Virus record (IMG/VR): IMGVR_UViG_3300021368_002120
Location: 1 to 20,895 of that record
DNA length: 20,895 bases
Direction: 5' to 3' (one strand)
Origin: a virus
Positions 1 through 6,676 of the stretch are shown here, piece by piece. Position 1 is the stretch's first letter; every line of letters begins with the position of its first letter. The notes below the pieces were generated by a model. It did no database searches. It was not told the DNA's origin and was given only the letters and a program-made list of their open reading frames with translations. A program made the position numbers and the translations under genes.

Positions 1-1
1 T

Positions 2-337
2 TTAGGAGTTCCTCGTAGAGTTGTTTCCCTAATGTGGAATCAGAGAAGTGTAGATACATTCTTAGGATTGCCATTTAACATTGCTTCTTATGGTATGTTA
101 CTTTCTTTAATCGCTGAAGAAGTTGGTATGTTACCAGGGGTATTAATAGGAAACTTAGGTGATACTCACTTATACTTAAATCACTTAGAACAAGCGAAAG
201 AACAAATTAGTAGAGAACCATTTGAACATCTACCAAAATTAAAATTAAATAATGTTGAACTATTGGATGGTGAATTTGATTATGAAATTTTACACTATCA
301 TTCACATCCTACAATTAAAGCACCACTAAGTAATTAA
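2..337 (+). CDS. thyA: thymidylate synthase, C-terminal part (5' end outside the window)
   Basis: The reading frame is open from base 2, so the gene begins upstream and only the last 111 codons are present. Seen: the nucleotide-binding stretch QRSVDTFLGLPFNIASYG, then GDTHLY, REP, and an end of HPTIKAPLSN, all in the order of bacterial thymidylate synthase (dUMP + methylene-THF to dTMP + DHF). The Asn in LPFNIASY is the residue that selects a uracil base in this family; dCMP hydroxymethylases carry Asp there, so dUMP is the likely substrate. A dUMP hydroxymethylase cannot be excluded because the catalytic Cys region lies outside the window. Such enzymes supply phage DNA precursors. The following ORF starts 2 bases after the stop, suggesting one operon. 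Confidence 0.93.
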   Translation, partial: LGVPRRVVSLMWNQRSVDTFLGLPFNIASYGMLLSLIAEEVGMLPGVLIGNLGDTHLYLNHLEQAKEQISREPFEHLPKLKLNNVELLDGEFDYEILHYHSHPTIKAPLSN

Positions 338-338
338 T

Positions 339-506
339 ATGGAACATATTAGATTATATGAGTTAAAAATTAAAGAACTCGAAAAGGAAAATTTAGAATT
401 AAGACAACAACTTGAAAAACAAGAGTTGATTAAAGAAGGATATAAAGAAGAAATATCCAAATGGAATCGAAAGTATAAAGAATTAAAAAATCAACTTACA
501 AAATGA
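339..506 (+). CDS. 55-residue charged coiled-coil protein
   Basis: A short ORF begins 2 bases after the thymidylate synthase stop and ends by overlapping the next start in an ATGA arrangement. The product is almost entirely Glu, Lys, Leu, Gln and Asn (for example KIKELEKENLELRQQLEKQE), with leucine/isoleucine spacing typical of one long amphipathic helix or coiled coil. No enzyme motif is seen. The tight packing between two clear phage genes is the main reason to accept it. Function unknown. Confidence 0.6.
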   Translation: MEHIRLYELKIKELEKENLELRQQLEKQELIKEGYKEEISKWNRKYKELKNQLTK

Positions 507-631
507 TTTCTAATACTATAAAACAAATTACTGAAATGATTTTAGAATTAAAAACTAAAAAAGAAATTACAGTAGAAGATAAAAAGACAATACAAAAATT
601 ACAACAATTATTAGACGAATATTATGATTAG
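503..631 (+). CDS. 42-residue helical protein, unknown function
   Basis: This ORF overlaps the previous one by 4 bases (ATGA) and the SAM synthetase start by 8 bases. The product (MISNTIKQITEMILELKTKK, then EITVEDKKTIQKLQQLLDEY) looks like two short amphipathic helices. It is small, lysine-rich and has no recognised motif. The double overlap fits translational coupling. It could instead be a chance open frame filling the gap before metK. Confidence 0.5.
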   Translation: MISNTIKQITEMILELKTKKEITVEDKKTIQKLQQLLDEYYD

Positions 632-1589
632 AACGGCAGAATGTGTATCACCGATGCACCCAGATAAGATGTGTGATAGAATATCAGACACACTATTAGA
701 TTTACATTTAAGACACGACCCATACTCACGAGTGGCAATTGAAACTGCAGGTGGTAATGGTTTAGTTTATGTAACTGGTGAAGTAACATCTGAATACAAA
801 GTTACACAAGAAGAAATTGAGAATGTGGTAAGAGAAGTTACTACTGATGAAAACATCGCGGTAATTATTAACCTTAATCAACAATCACCTGAAATTGCTC
901 AAGGAGTTGATGAAGGTGGTGCTGGTGACCAAGGAATTATGACTGGTTATGCTTGTAGAGAAAACGAACAACTATTACCACAAGAATATTTCCTTGCAAG
1001 AGAACTCAACAAATTCATTTTTGATAAGTTTCCTTTTGATGGTAAAACTCAAGTAACAATGAATGGTAATTCTTTACGAGTGGTTGCATCATTTCAGAAT
1101 GCACCAACAACTGAATTATACCAATTAGTAACAGAGTTCTTTAAAAACTATCCACAATATGGATTAGAACAAATCCATTGTAACCCAGCAGGTCAATGGA
1201 ACATTGGTGGATTTACTGCTGATGCAGGATTAACAGGTAGAAAACTTGCAGTAGATAATTACGGTCCTCGTATTCCAATCGGTGGGGGTGCATTTAGTGG
1301 AAAAGATTCTACTAAAGTTGATAGAAGTGCTGCATATATGGCACGAAGAATTGCAGTAGATATTCTAGAACAAAGACCAGAAGCAAAAGAAGTATTTGTT
1401 CAACTTGCTTATGCAATTGGTTATGACCAACCTTTACAAGCAAGTGCTCTTGTTGATGGACAACACGAGTTTGTTAAAGGATATGATTTATCACCAAATG
1501 GAATTATAGATTTTCTAAAATTAAGATTACCACAATTCGCTAAAACTGCAGAGTTTGGACATATGGGTAATGGGTTTACTTGGAAGTAA
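624..1589 (+). CDS. metK: S-adenosylmethionine synthetase (methionine adenosyltransferase), compact phage form
   Basis: The protein makes SAM from ATP and methionine. Signature motifs are intact: HPDK near residue 12 (catalytic His, Mg-binding Asp, Lys), the ATP-site loop GAGDQGIMTGYA near residue 99, and the glycine-rich loop GGGAFSGKDSTKVDRSAAY near residue 221. LTGRKLAVDNYG and FGHMG near the end also match. At 321 residues it is about 60 shorter than typical bacterial enzymes of about 380-400. The trimming appears to fall in the middle-domain loops and the C-terminal tail, not in catalytic motifs. Phage-encoded SAM synthetase would raise SAM supply for methyltransferases or for the radical SAM enzyme next door. 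The start at 624 overlaps the preceding ORF. Confidence 0.96.
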   Translation: MIRTAECVSPMHPDKMCDRISDTLLDLHLRHDPYSRVAIETAGGNGLVYVTGEVTSEYKVTQEEIENVVREVTTDENIAVIINLNQQSPEIAQGVDEGGAGDQGIMTGYACRENEQLLPQEYFLARELNKFIFDKFPFDGKTQVTMNGNSLRVVASFQNAPTTELYQLVTEFFKNYPQYGLEQIHCNPAGQWNIGGFTADAGLTGRKLAVDNYGPRIPIGGGAFSGKDSTKVDRSAAYMARRIAVDILEQRPEAKEVFVQLAYAIGYDQPLQASALVDGQHEFVKGYDLSPNGIIDFLKLRLPQFAKTAEFGHMGNGFTWK

Positions 1590-1593
1590 ATAA

Positions 1594-3609
1594 ATGAACG
1601 AAAGAGAATTTGCAATGGCCGATGCAGTTCTATCTCATGCAGAACTTGTATCAAATAATAAAATAGAATCATCAGATAAAATAACTAAACATACAAGTAT
1701 TTGGTTTTATCTTTTACCTGAGTGGTCTAATTTTTTCCCACCGTTTAATATTGCAAGATTATCTTCTGTTGTTAAAAATAGTGGATATGATTCTCGATGT
1801 TTTGATTTAAATATAGAATCATATTCTGTACTTGAACCAAAAATAAAATCAAAAGAAATTGAATATGACCCATGGGACGGTTCTCGATTTAGTAAATGGA
1901 CATCTGAGATATCTTACTATGATGATATACATCCTCATTTAGAAAAATTATATCTAACACATATAGAACGGATAAAAAAAGAATCTCCAACTGTAATTGG
2001 ATTTACTTTGTATTTTTGTAATACACTTCCTATTTTATGGTTTATTAAAAAACTAAAATCAGAATTACCAAGTATTAAAATTATTATAGGTGGTCCTGGT
2101 ATACATTCAATAAATACTAAAATAGAAGAAGGAATATTTCATTCTAATGGTGTTAAGTTGGTTGATTATGTTGTGATAGGAGAGGCCGAAAAACTCATTT
2201 TAAATGTATTGGCTGATATTGAAGAAAATAAAACACAGGATGATATTCAAATACTAACACAACCCATAACAGAACGATTGGATATAAATAATCAACCCCT
2301 TCCAAACTATGATGATTTAGATTTAAATCTATATAGAGTACCAAATGGGATTGTTACTGAATTTAGTAGAGGTTGTGTTGCTAAATGTACATTTTGTGAA
2401 GAGACTCATTTTTGGAAATACAGACAACGTAGTAGCGATTCATTGGTACATGAGATTGAAGAACTAAATCAAAAAAGAGGAGTAAGTGTTGTTTGGTTTT
2501 TAGATAGTCTCATAAATGGAAATTTAAAAGCATTAGAAAGCTTTTGTAAAAAAATAATTGAAAAAAATCTTAAAATAAAATGGACAGGATATTCAAGATG
2601 TGATAATCGAATGGATAAATTGTATTATGAAACTTTAAAATCTGCCGGATGTTTTATGTTAAACTATGGTGCAGAAAGTGGAAGTGATAAAGTTTTGGAA
2701 GATATGGATAAGCGTGTTACTGTATCTGATATGGAACAGAATTTCAAAGATAGTAAAGAAGTAGGAATTGGTGTTTATACAAATTGGATTGTGGGATTTC
2801 CTACTGAAACAATAAAAGATTTTGCAGATACTTTAACTTTTATATGGAGAAATAGAAATGTGTTGGATGTTATTGTAACTTCAAATGGATTTGTATTATC
2901 ACCACCCACAATAACCGGTCAGAATTTTGGTAGATTTAATTTATCTCACTATTACTATGAAAATCAATGGTGTAATTCTGATTTTACTTTAACAAAATTT
3001 CATTTACTTGAACGAGTAAAACTTTTTCCAATATTTTGTGAGCAGTTATTAACTAATCATAAAATATCTATACCAGTTAGGCCAAATTTAAGTTTAAATC
3101 ATTATAAAATATCTTATATAAATCCTAATATAAAAAATGAAATTGAATTTGAGAATTTTGATTACGATGTAGTAAAAACAAATATTAGTTCTTTTGCAGA
3201 TGCATTAATTAATGAAAATTTTTCATTGTTTAGAGTTTTATATAAATCTCGTGGTGGATTTAAAATGGAATTGAATTATGAAGAAGAAATGGATAGACTT
3301 GAGTTTGGAGAAAAAGTATCAGGACCTTATTTGGCCAAGTATATATTTGATATTGATATGGATGGTAATTGGAGTTTAGATATTAATTCAAAATTTAAAC
3401 AAAACAAAAATCCATTTAAGTTTGTAAATTTTGGTAATGATAAATCTAATACCGCAATACGAGCAAGAGAGTTGGCAAAAATAAAATCAGAAGTTGATAT
3501 TGAATATTTAAAATCTAAAGAAAATGAAATGAACAATACTATTGACTTTTCATTTGAATATAAAAATGTTGTAAAAGGAACATGGAAACAGAAAAAAAGT
3601 TTATTATAA
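1594..3609 (+). CDS. B12-binding-domain-like radical SAM protein
   Basis: A 671-residue protein. Residues about 30-230 look like a cobalamin-binding Rossmann domain, with PPFNIARLSSVVKNSGY at the start and IIIGGPG at residues 163-169. No DxHxxG motif for lower-axial His ligation is visible, as in many members of this class. The radical SAM cluster is CVAKCTFC, with cysteines at 261, 265 and 268 (CxxxCxxC) binding a 4Fe-4S cluster. A YGAESGSDKVLEDMDK stretch near residue 357 matches the SAM-contact region of the same family. The C-terminal ~220 residues are not recognised. The substrate is unknown; family members do methyl transfers, rearrangements and tailoring of lipids or natural products. 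The gene sits 4 bases after metK, which makes its cosubstrate. Base composition is very AT-rich (hand count 23 G/C in 120 bases at 3061-3180), suggesting separate ancestry. Confidence 0.88.
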   Translation: MNEREFAMADAVLSHAELVSNNKIESSDKITKHTSIWFYLLPEWSNFFPPFNIARLSSVVKNSGYDSRCFDLNIESYSVLEPKIKSKEIEYDPWDGSRFSKWTSEISYYDDIHPHLEKLYLTHIERIKKESPTVIGFTLYFCNTLPILWFIKKLKSELPSIKIIIGGPGIHSINTKIEEGIFHSNGVKLVDYVVIGEAEKLILNVLADIEENKTQDDIQILTQPITERLDINNQPLPNYDDLDLNLYRVPNGIVTEFSRGCVAKCTFCEETHFWKYRQRSSDSLVHEIEELNQKRGVSVVWFLDSLINGNLKALESFCKKIIEKNLKIKWTGYSRCDNRMDKLYYETLKSAGCFMLNYGAESGSDKVLEDMDKRVTVSDMEQNFKDSKEVGIGVYTNWIVGFPTETIKDFADTLTFIWRNRNVLDVIVTSNGFVLSPPTITGQNFGRFNLSHYYYENQWCNSDFTLTKFHLLERVKLFPIFCEQLLTNHKISIPVRPNLSLNHYKISYINPNIKNEIEFENFDYDVVKTNISSFADALINENFSLFRVLYKSRGGFKMELNYEEEMDRLEFGEKVSGPYLAKYIFDIDMDGNWSLDINSKFKQNKNPFKFVNFGNDKSNTAIRARELAKIKSEVDIEYLKSKENEMNNTIDFSFEYKNVVKGTWKQKKSLL

Positions 3610-3610
3610 T

Positions 3611-3641
3611 TTGGAAATATTAAAAAAAAATCGTATCTTTG
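3611..3641 (+). promoter_or_regulatory. Bacteroidota-type promoter, TTG-N20-TATCTTTG
   Basis: TTG at 3611-3613 and TATCTTTG at 3634-3641 are separated by 20 bases. They match the Bacteroidota housekeeping consensus (-33 TTG, -7 TAnnTTTG, about 17-23 bp apart). The element lies in the 44-bp gap before the SGNH-like gene, so the leader would be short. It shares 25 of 35 bases, with identical spacing, with the element at 6619-6649. Confidence 0.75.
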
Positions 3642-3653
3642 TAAAAGAAAATT

Positions 3654-4649
3654 ATGGAAAAGTATATAATATTTAGTGGATGTTCATTTACTTGGGGACA
3701 AGGATTATGGATGTATGCAGATGAAAGTGTAGGACATTTACCAACCGCAATTAATTGGACGAGCGGAAAGGAAGATATTTCAGTAGAAAATCAAGATATA
3801 AGAAAAGAATACCGATTTGCAGAAAAGGTATGTAATGACCTTGGTGATTACTATCCACTTATTAAGGTTTATAATGGAGGTACTGATGTGGAGTCTGTTA
3901 ATTTTATTGATGGAGTATTTCGAGAACATTCTTTACAGACAAGTGAAACATCTTTATGGGAACTTAATACTACACTTGAAAATGTTGATTATATAATCTT
4001 ACAAACCACTCAAGTTTATAGAAGTAGATTTCTTTTCAAAAAAGATGATAAGCAATATGTTTTATACTCAGACCCTGATTTTAGAAATCTTACTAAAGTA
4101 GAAGAAGTTCTAAGTACATCAAATCCAAATCAAGATTATTGGCATTTCAAGGAAATACCCAATGGTGAAGATTTTTTTATTAATTGGTTAATAGATAACA
4201 ATTATACTATCGATGATTTTAAACAATTACAAATAAAAGCAGTAACTAATGATATTGAAAATTGTTTAAAAAAATATCATAATCTTGGAAAAAAAGTTTT
4301 TTTATTATCGTGGACGAATGAATTTTTACAAGAAATAATTAATAGACCTTTTCTTAAAAATATTTTTATTCCTCTTTATTATAAAAATAAAATTTATAGT
4401 AATATAGGTGCATTACAACTTCACGAAAAAAATATGAGAATTGATAATGATATAAATATTAAGAGAGATACTGGATTCGATGAACATCCTTCAAAAGAAG
4501 CACATGAGATTATCTATAAAAGTATAATGAACAAAATAAAAAATGAAAAAGTAGTATATGATGATGTTTGTAACTTATTACAAAATGAAAATCATATTCT
4601 TGATGATAATAACGATAAATATTATATAACAAATGGCAAAGAAATATAA
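3654..4649 (+). CDS. SGNH/GDSL-hydrolase-like protein
   Basis: A 331-residue protein. The N-terminus carries FSGCSFTWGQG (Ser at about residue 11), resembling block I of SGNH hydrolases, where the Ser is the nucleophile. NGG at residues 74-76 fits the oxyanion-hole Asn block. FDEHPSKEAH with Asp276 and His278 fits the last block with the catalytic acid and base. No signal peptide is seen, so it should act in the cytoplasm. Members remove or transfer acyl groups on sugars, lipids or peptides; the substrate here is unknown. It has its own promoter and a 17-base overlap with the nucleotidyltransferase downstream, so the two are probably co-expressed. The gene is AT-rich like the radical SAM gene. 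Family assignment is by motif only. Confidence 0.7.
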   Translation: MEKYIIFSGCSFTWGQGLWMYADESVGHLPTAINWTSGKEDISVENQDIRKEYRFAEKVCNDLGDYYPLIKVYNGGTDVESVNFIDGVFREHSLQTSETSLWELNTTLENVDYIILQTTQVYRSRFLFKKDDKQYVLYSDPDFRNLTKVEEVLSTSNPNQDYWHFKEIPNGEDFFINWLIDNNYTIDDFKQLQIKAVTNDIENCLKKYHNLGKKVFLLSWTNEFLQEIINRPFLKNIFIPLYYKNKIYSNIGALQLHEKNMRIDNDINIKRDTGFDEHPSKEAHEIIYKSIMNKIKNEKVVYDDVCNLLQNENHILDDNNDKYYITNGKEI

Positions 4650-5115
4650 AGTAATGTTAATGAGTGGAGGGTTTGACCCTGTTCATCGAGGACACATCGA
4701 ATGTATCCAAAACGGATTAGAACTTGCTGATGAAGTTTGGATTGGTCTTAACTCTGAAAAATGGTTAAGAAATAAAAAAGGAAAATCTTTTATGTCAGAA
4801 GATGAACGAAAGTATATCATGAATCACATCAAAGGTGTTGAGTGGACTTATGTAATGAACCCAAAAGACCCAAAAGATATTACCGCGGTTGATTTTATCG
4901 AACGAGCAAAAATTGAATGGCAGAGACGGGGAAACAAATGGGAGAAAGGAACTTTCGCGTTCGGTAATGGTGGTGATAGAAAACAAGGTGGAGTTCCACC
5001 TGCAGAACAAGACCTATGTGACCAACTAGGAATTGATATGGTATGGAATTTGGGAGATAAGATTCAATCATCATCTTGGTTATTAGAGAAATTTCAAAAC
5101 GCAGAATTAAAATAA
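4633..5115 (+). CDS. HldE/TagD-like nucleotidyltransferase (cytidylyltransferase fold)
   Basis: A 160-residue protein of the HxGH nucleotidylyltransferase superfamily. SGGFDPVHRGHIECI gives His18-Arg-Gly-His21, the nucleotide-binding motif. FGNGGDRK near residue 109 corresponds to the KGGDY stretch of the HldE adenylyltransferase domain, and IQSSSWLLEKF near the end replaces the usual STT/SST triphosphate-binding element. Such enzymes activate a phosphorylated sugar or polyol by attaching AMP or CMP. Related genes are often annotated cytidylyltransferase in marine T4-like phages (from memory). The start overlaps the SGNH-like gene. It might activate a sugar that the SGNH protein or carbamoyltransferase then modifies, but no direct link is visible. 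Confidence 0.85.
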   Translation: MAKKYKVMLMSGGFDPVHRGHIECIQNGLELADEVWIGLNSEKWLRNKKGKSFMSEDERKYIMNHIKGVEWTYVMNPKDPKDITAVDFIERAKIEWQRRGNKWEKGTFAFGNGGDRKQGGVPPAEQDLCDQLGIDMVWNLGDKIQSSSWLLEKFQNAELK

Positions 5116-5116
5116 T

Positions 5117-5248
5117 ATGAAAGATAATTGTGTATTATGTGGAGAAGAAACTCCATACTTGATGACAGAAAATATTAACAACAGACATTTCTACATTGAA
5201 GGTGCAGGCCAATTATGTAAAGATTGTCATGATAAAACCTATTCTTAA
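5117..5248 (+). CDS. 43-residue zinc-ribbon mini-protein
   Basis: A short ORF begins 1 base after the nucleotidyltransferase stop and ends 2 bases before the next start. The product has two Cys pairs, CVLC at residues 5-8 and CKDC at residues 34-37, the layout of a one-site zinc ribbon/knuckle. Four Cys in 43 residues together with the close packing supports a real gene. Such mini-proteins may bind nucleic acid or a protein partner; the role is unknown. Confidence 0.7.
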   Translation: MKDNCVLCGEETPYLMTENINNRHFYIEGAGQLCKDCHDKTYS

Positions 5249-5250
5249 TT

Positions 5251-5463
5251 ATGAATGATTTATTTAAACTTGTAGAACAATACCCAAACGATGCAGAGTT
5301 GGGTGCAGAACTTAGAAGATTATATTGGGAAAATGTTTCTCGATTAGAAAAAATGCAAAAGGAAATGGAAGGTGTAAAAATCTTCGAATCACCAGATGGG
5401 GGTAAAACAATTTACGAAAGGCCTTTTGGTGGAGATGTTTCACAAAGAAAATTAGTAAAATGA
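5251..5463 (+). CDS. 70-residue conserved-looking phage protein, unknown function
   Basis: The ORF starts 2 bases after the zinc-ribbon gene and overlaps the deformylase start by 4 bases (ATGA). The first half is helical and acidic (LFKLVEQYPNDAELGAELRR, then YWENVSRLEKMQKEME). The second half has a short IFESPDGGKTIYERPFGGD stretch that looks like a beta hairpin. No signal peptide, membrane segment or catalytic motif is seen. Probably cytoplasmic. Function unknown. Confidence 0.75.
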   Translation: MNDLFKLVEQYPNDAELGAELRRLYWENVSRLEKMQKEMEGVKIFESPDGGKTIYERPFGGDVSQRKLVK

Positions 5464-6077
5464 GATTAATAAAAGAAGCAAACAAATTAAAAAAACCATT
5501 GGAACCAAAACCAATGACTCAAGAAGAGATTGATTCAATCTCAACAACTCTTTTACAAGAACTTACAAAACATGGAGGTATTGGACTATCAGCAAACCAA
5601 ATTGGTTTAGATGCTCGTGCTTGTGTAATCAATGTAAAAGAACCTTTGGTATTGATAAACCCACGAATAACTGAAGTATCGGAAGATACTGTTGCTTATG
5701 TAGAACAATGTTTATCATTAGAAAAAACTATGAGAAAACCTGTTAAGACGGTTAGACATAAATCATTTACAGTTGAAACAGATAACTTAGGTACTGTTGT
5801 ATTTTCACCTGATTCAGAAACAGGTACATGGAAAGATTCTAACGAGTTCTTTTCAGATGAGGGGTTATTGGAATGTGTTTGTGCACAACACGAGATAGAC
5901 CACCTTAATGGAGTTCTTATAACTGACTCAATTCGTAGATATACCACAACCGTAGTTAGAGAAAAAAAGTATGGTAGAAATGAAAGAGTAATGGTTAAAC
6001 TACCAAATGGTGATACAGAATTTATGAAATACAAGAAAGCAGAACCTATGTTAAAGTTAGGGGCCGAAATCTTATAA
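5460..6077 (+). CDS. def: peptide deformylase
   Basis: Removes the formyl group from the initiator Met of new proteins. All three family motifs are present: GIGLSANQ (residues 40-47; usual GxGLAAxQ), EQCLS (82-86; usual EGCLS, with the metal-binding Cys84) and QHEIDH (143-148, with His144, His148 and catalytic Glu145). At 205 residues it is longer than the typical ~150-170. About 25 residues (112-137) are inserted before the HExDH helix and there is a ~40-residue basic C-terminal extension. Deformylases are known in marine phages, notably cyanophages, where they are tied to host protein processing. The gene overlaps the preceding ORF. Confidence 0.95.
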   Translation: MRLIKEANKLKKPLEPKPMTQEEIDSISTTLLQELTKHGGIGLSANQIGLDARACVINVKEPLVLINPRITEVSEDTVAYVEQCLSLEKTMRKPVKTVRHKSFTVETDNLGTVVFSPDSETGTWKDSNEFFSDEGLLECVCAQHEIDHLNGVLITDSIRRYTTTVVREKKYGRNERVMVKLPNGDTEFMKYKKAEPMLKLGAEIL

Positions 6078-6088
6078 TAAGCGGAATA

Positions 6089-6340
6089 ATGGGAAAATTT
6101 ATATTTAGATATACAGGAGAAATGGCTGAAAACAATAGAGAAGCCAAGGAAATTGAATTCACAGTACCAGATGATATGGATATTCATGAGTTCAAAGTTA
6201 TGTGTGTTAGAATGGCATCTTCAATGGGATATACCGAAGGTTCTATTAGTAGAGCTTTTGGAGACTTAGTATTTGGAAATGAAAACAAAAACACAATAAA
6301 GGAACTATTGGATGAACTTGACATCAAAAGAAATAATTAA
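6089..6340 (+). CDS. 83-residue phage protein, unknown function
   Basis: A small acidic protein. It starts with a short beta-like KFIFRYTGEM and continues with FTVPDDMDIHEFKVMCVRMA and a helix SISRAFGDLVFG. No signal peptide, membrane helix or catalytic motif is seen. It sits 11 bases after def and overlaps the next ORF by 29 bases, fitting the same operon. The sequence seems constrained, not random, and is likely a conserved hypothetical of T4-like phages. Function unknown. Confidence 0.75.
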   Translation: MGKFIFRYTGEMAENNREAKEIEFTVPDDMDIHEFKVMCVRMASSMGYTEGSISRAFGDLVFGNENKNTIKELLDELDIKRNN

Positions 6341-6602
6341 AAGTCTTAATGAGAGATTGTTAATGCAATCAGTTGTAGTAGAAACACTATGTGATTTATT
6401 AGTAGATACTGGTGTAGTTACTCATCAAGATTTAGAGGATATGATAAAAGAAAATCTTAAGTCTCATAAAGAACAAATAAAAAAATTACAACAGAACTCA
6501 AACCTTTCAATCAAAATAAAATCTAAATTAGAAGATTTATTAGATGAAGAAAATGAGGAGTTATTTGAAGGACTTTACTTTGGTCCTGTTGGTGAGTGCT
6601 AA
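6312..6602 (+). CDS. 96-residue helical acidic protein, unknown function
   Basis: A mostly helical, charged product (SLNERLLMQSVVVETLCDLL and LEDMIKENLKSHKEQIKKLQ). It has a highly acidic region (LEDLLDEENEELFEGL) and ends in Cys. Its start lies within the previous gene's end (29-base overlap). No membrane segment is seen. The central part could form a coiled coil and the pattern suggests a protein-protein partner. It is the last gene before the promoter at 6619. Confidence 0.7.
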   Translation: MNLTSKEIIKSLNERLLMQSVVVETLCDLLVDTGVVTHQDLEDMIKENLKSHKEQIKKLQQNSNLSIKIKSKLEDLLDEENEELFEGLYFGPVGEC

Positions 6603-6618
6603 AAAACTCTATAAAAAT

Positions 6619-6650
6619 TTGGATATATCGAAAATTTTTCGTATATTTAC
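6619..6650 (+). promoter_or_regulatory. Bacteroidota-type promoter, TTG-N20-TATATTTA
   Basis: TTG at 6619-6621 and TATATTTA at 6642-6649 are 20 bases apart, matching TTG/TAnnTTTG with the final G changed to A. The copy shares TTGGA-ATAT, an AAAA tract, TCGTAT, TTT and AAA at identical spacing with the element at 3611-3641. It lies in the gap before the lysozyme-like gene, whose ribosome site follows at 6662. Confidence 0.7.
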
Positions 6651-6661
6651 AAAGTAAATCA

Positions 6662-6668
6662 AAAGGAG
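6662..6668 (+). promoter_or_regulatory. ribosome binding site AAAGGAG that sets the start at 6677
   Basis: AAAGGAG lies 8 bases before the ATG at 6677. The open frame continues upstream to an ATG at 6596, but that start would overlap the previous gene and run through the promoter at 6619-6650. The ribosome site and the signal-anchor-like MKKQILIITISMF both favour 6677. Confidence 0.8.
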
Positions 6669-6676
6669 CAATCCCT

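Noticed and set aside
5696-6187. 163-residue minus-strand ORF across the deformylase gene
   Set aside because: It is antisense to an unmistakable deformylase and to a compact + strand operon; the Phe/Ser/Cys-rich translation is typical of an antisense shadow. Other minus-strand ORFs were left out for the same reason.
6596-6676. Earlier start (6596) for the lysozyme-like protein
   Set aside because: It would overlap the previous gene and translate through a promoter; the AAAGGAG site and signal-like N-terminus favour 6677.
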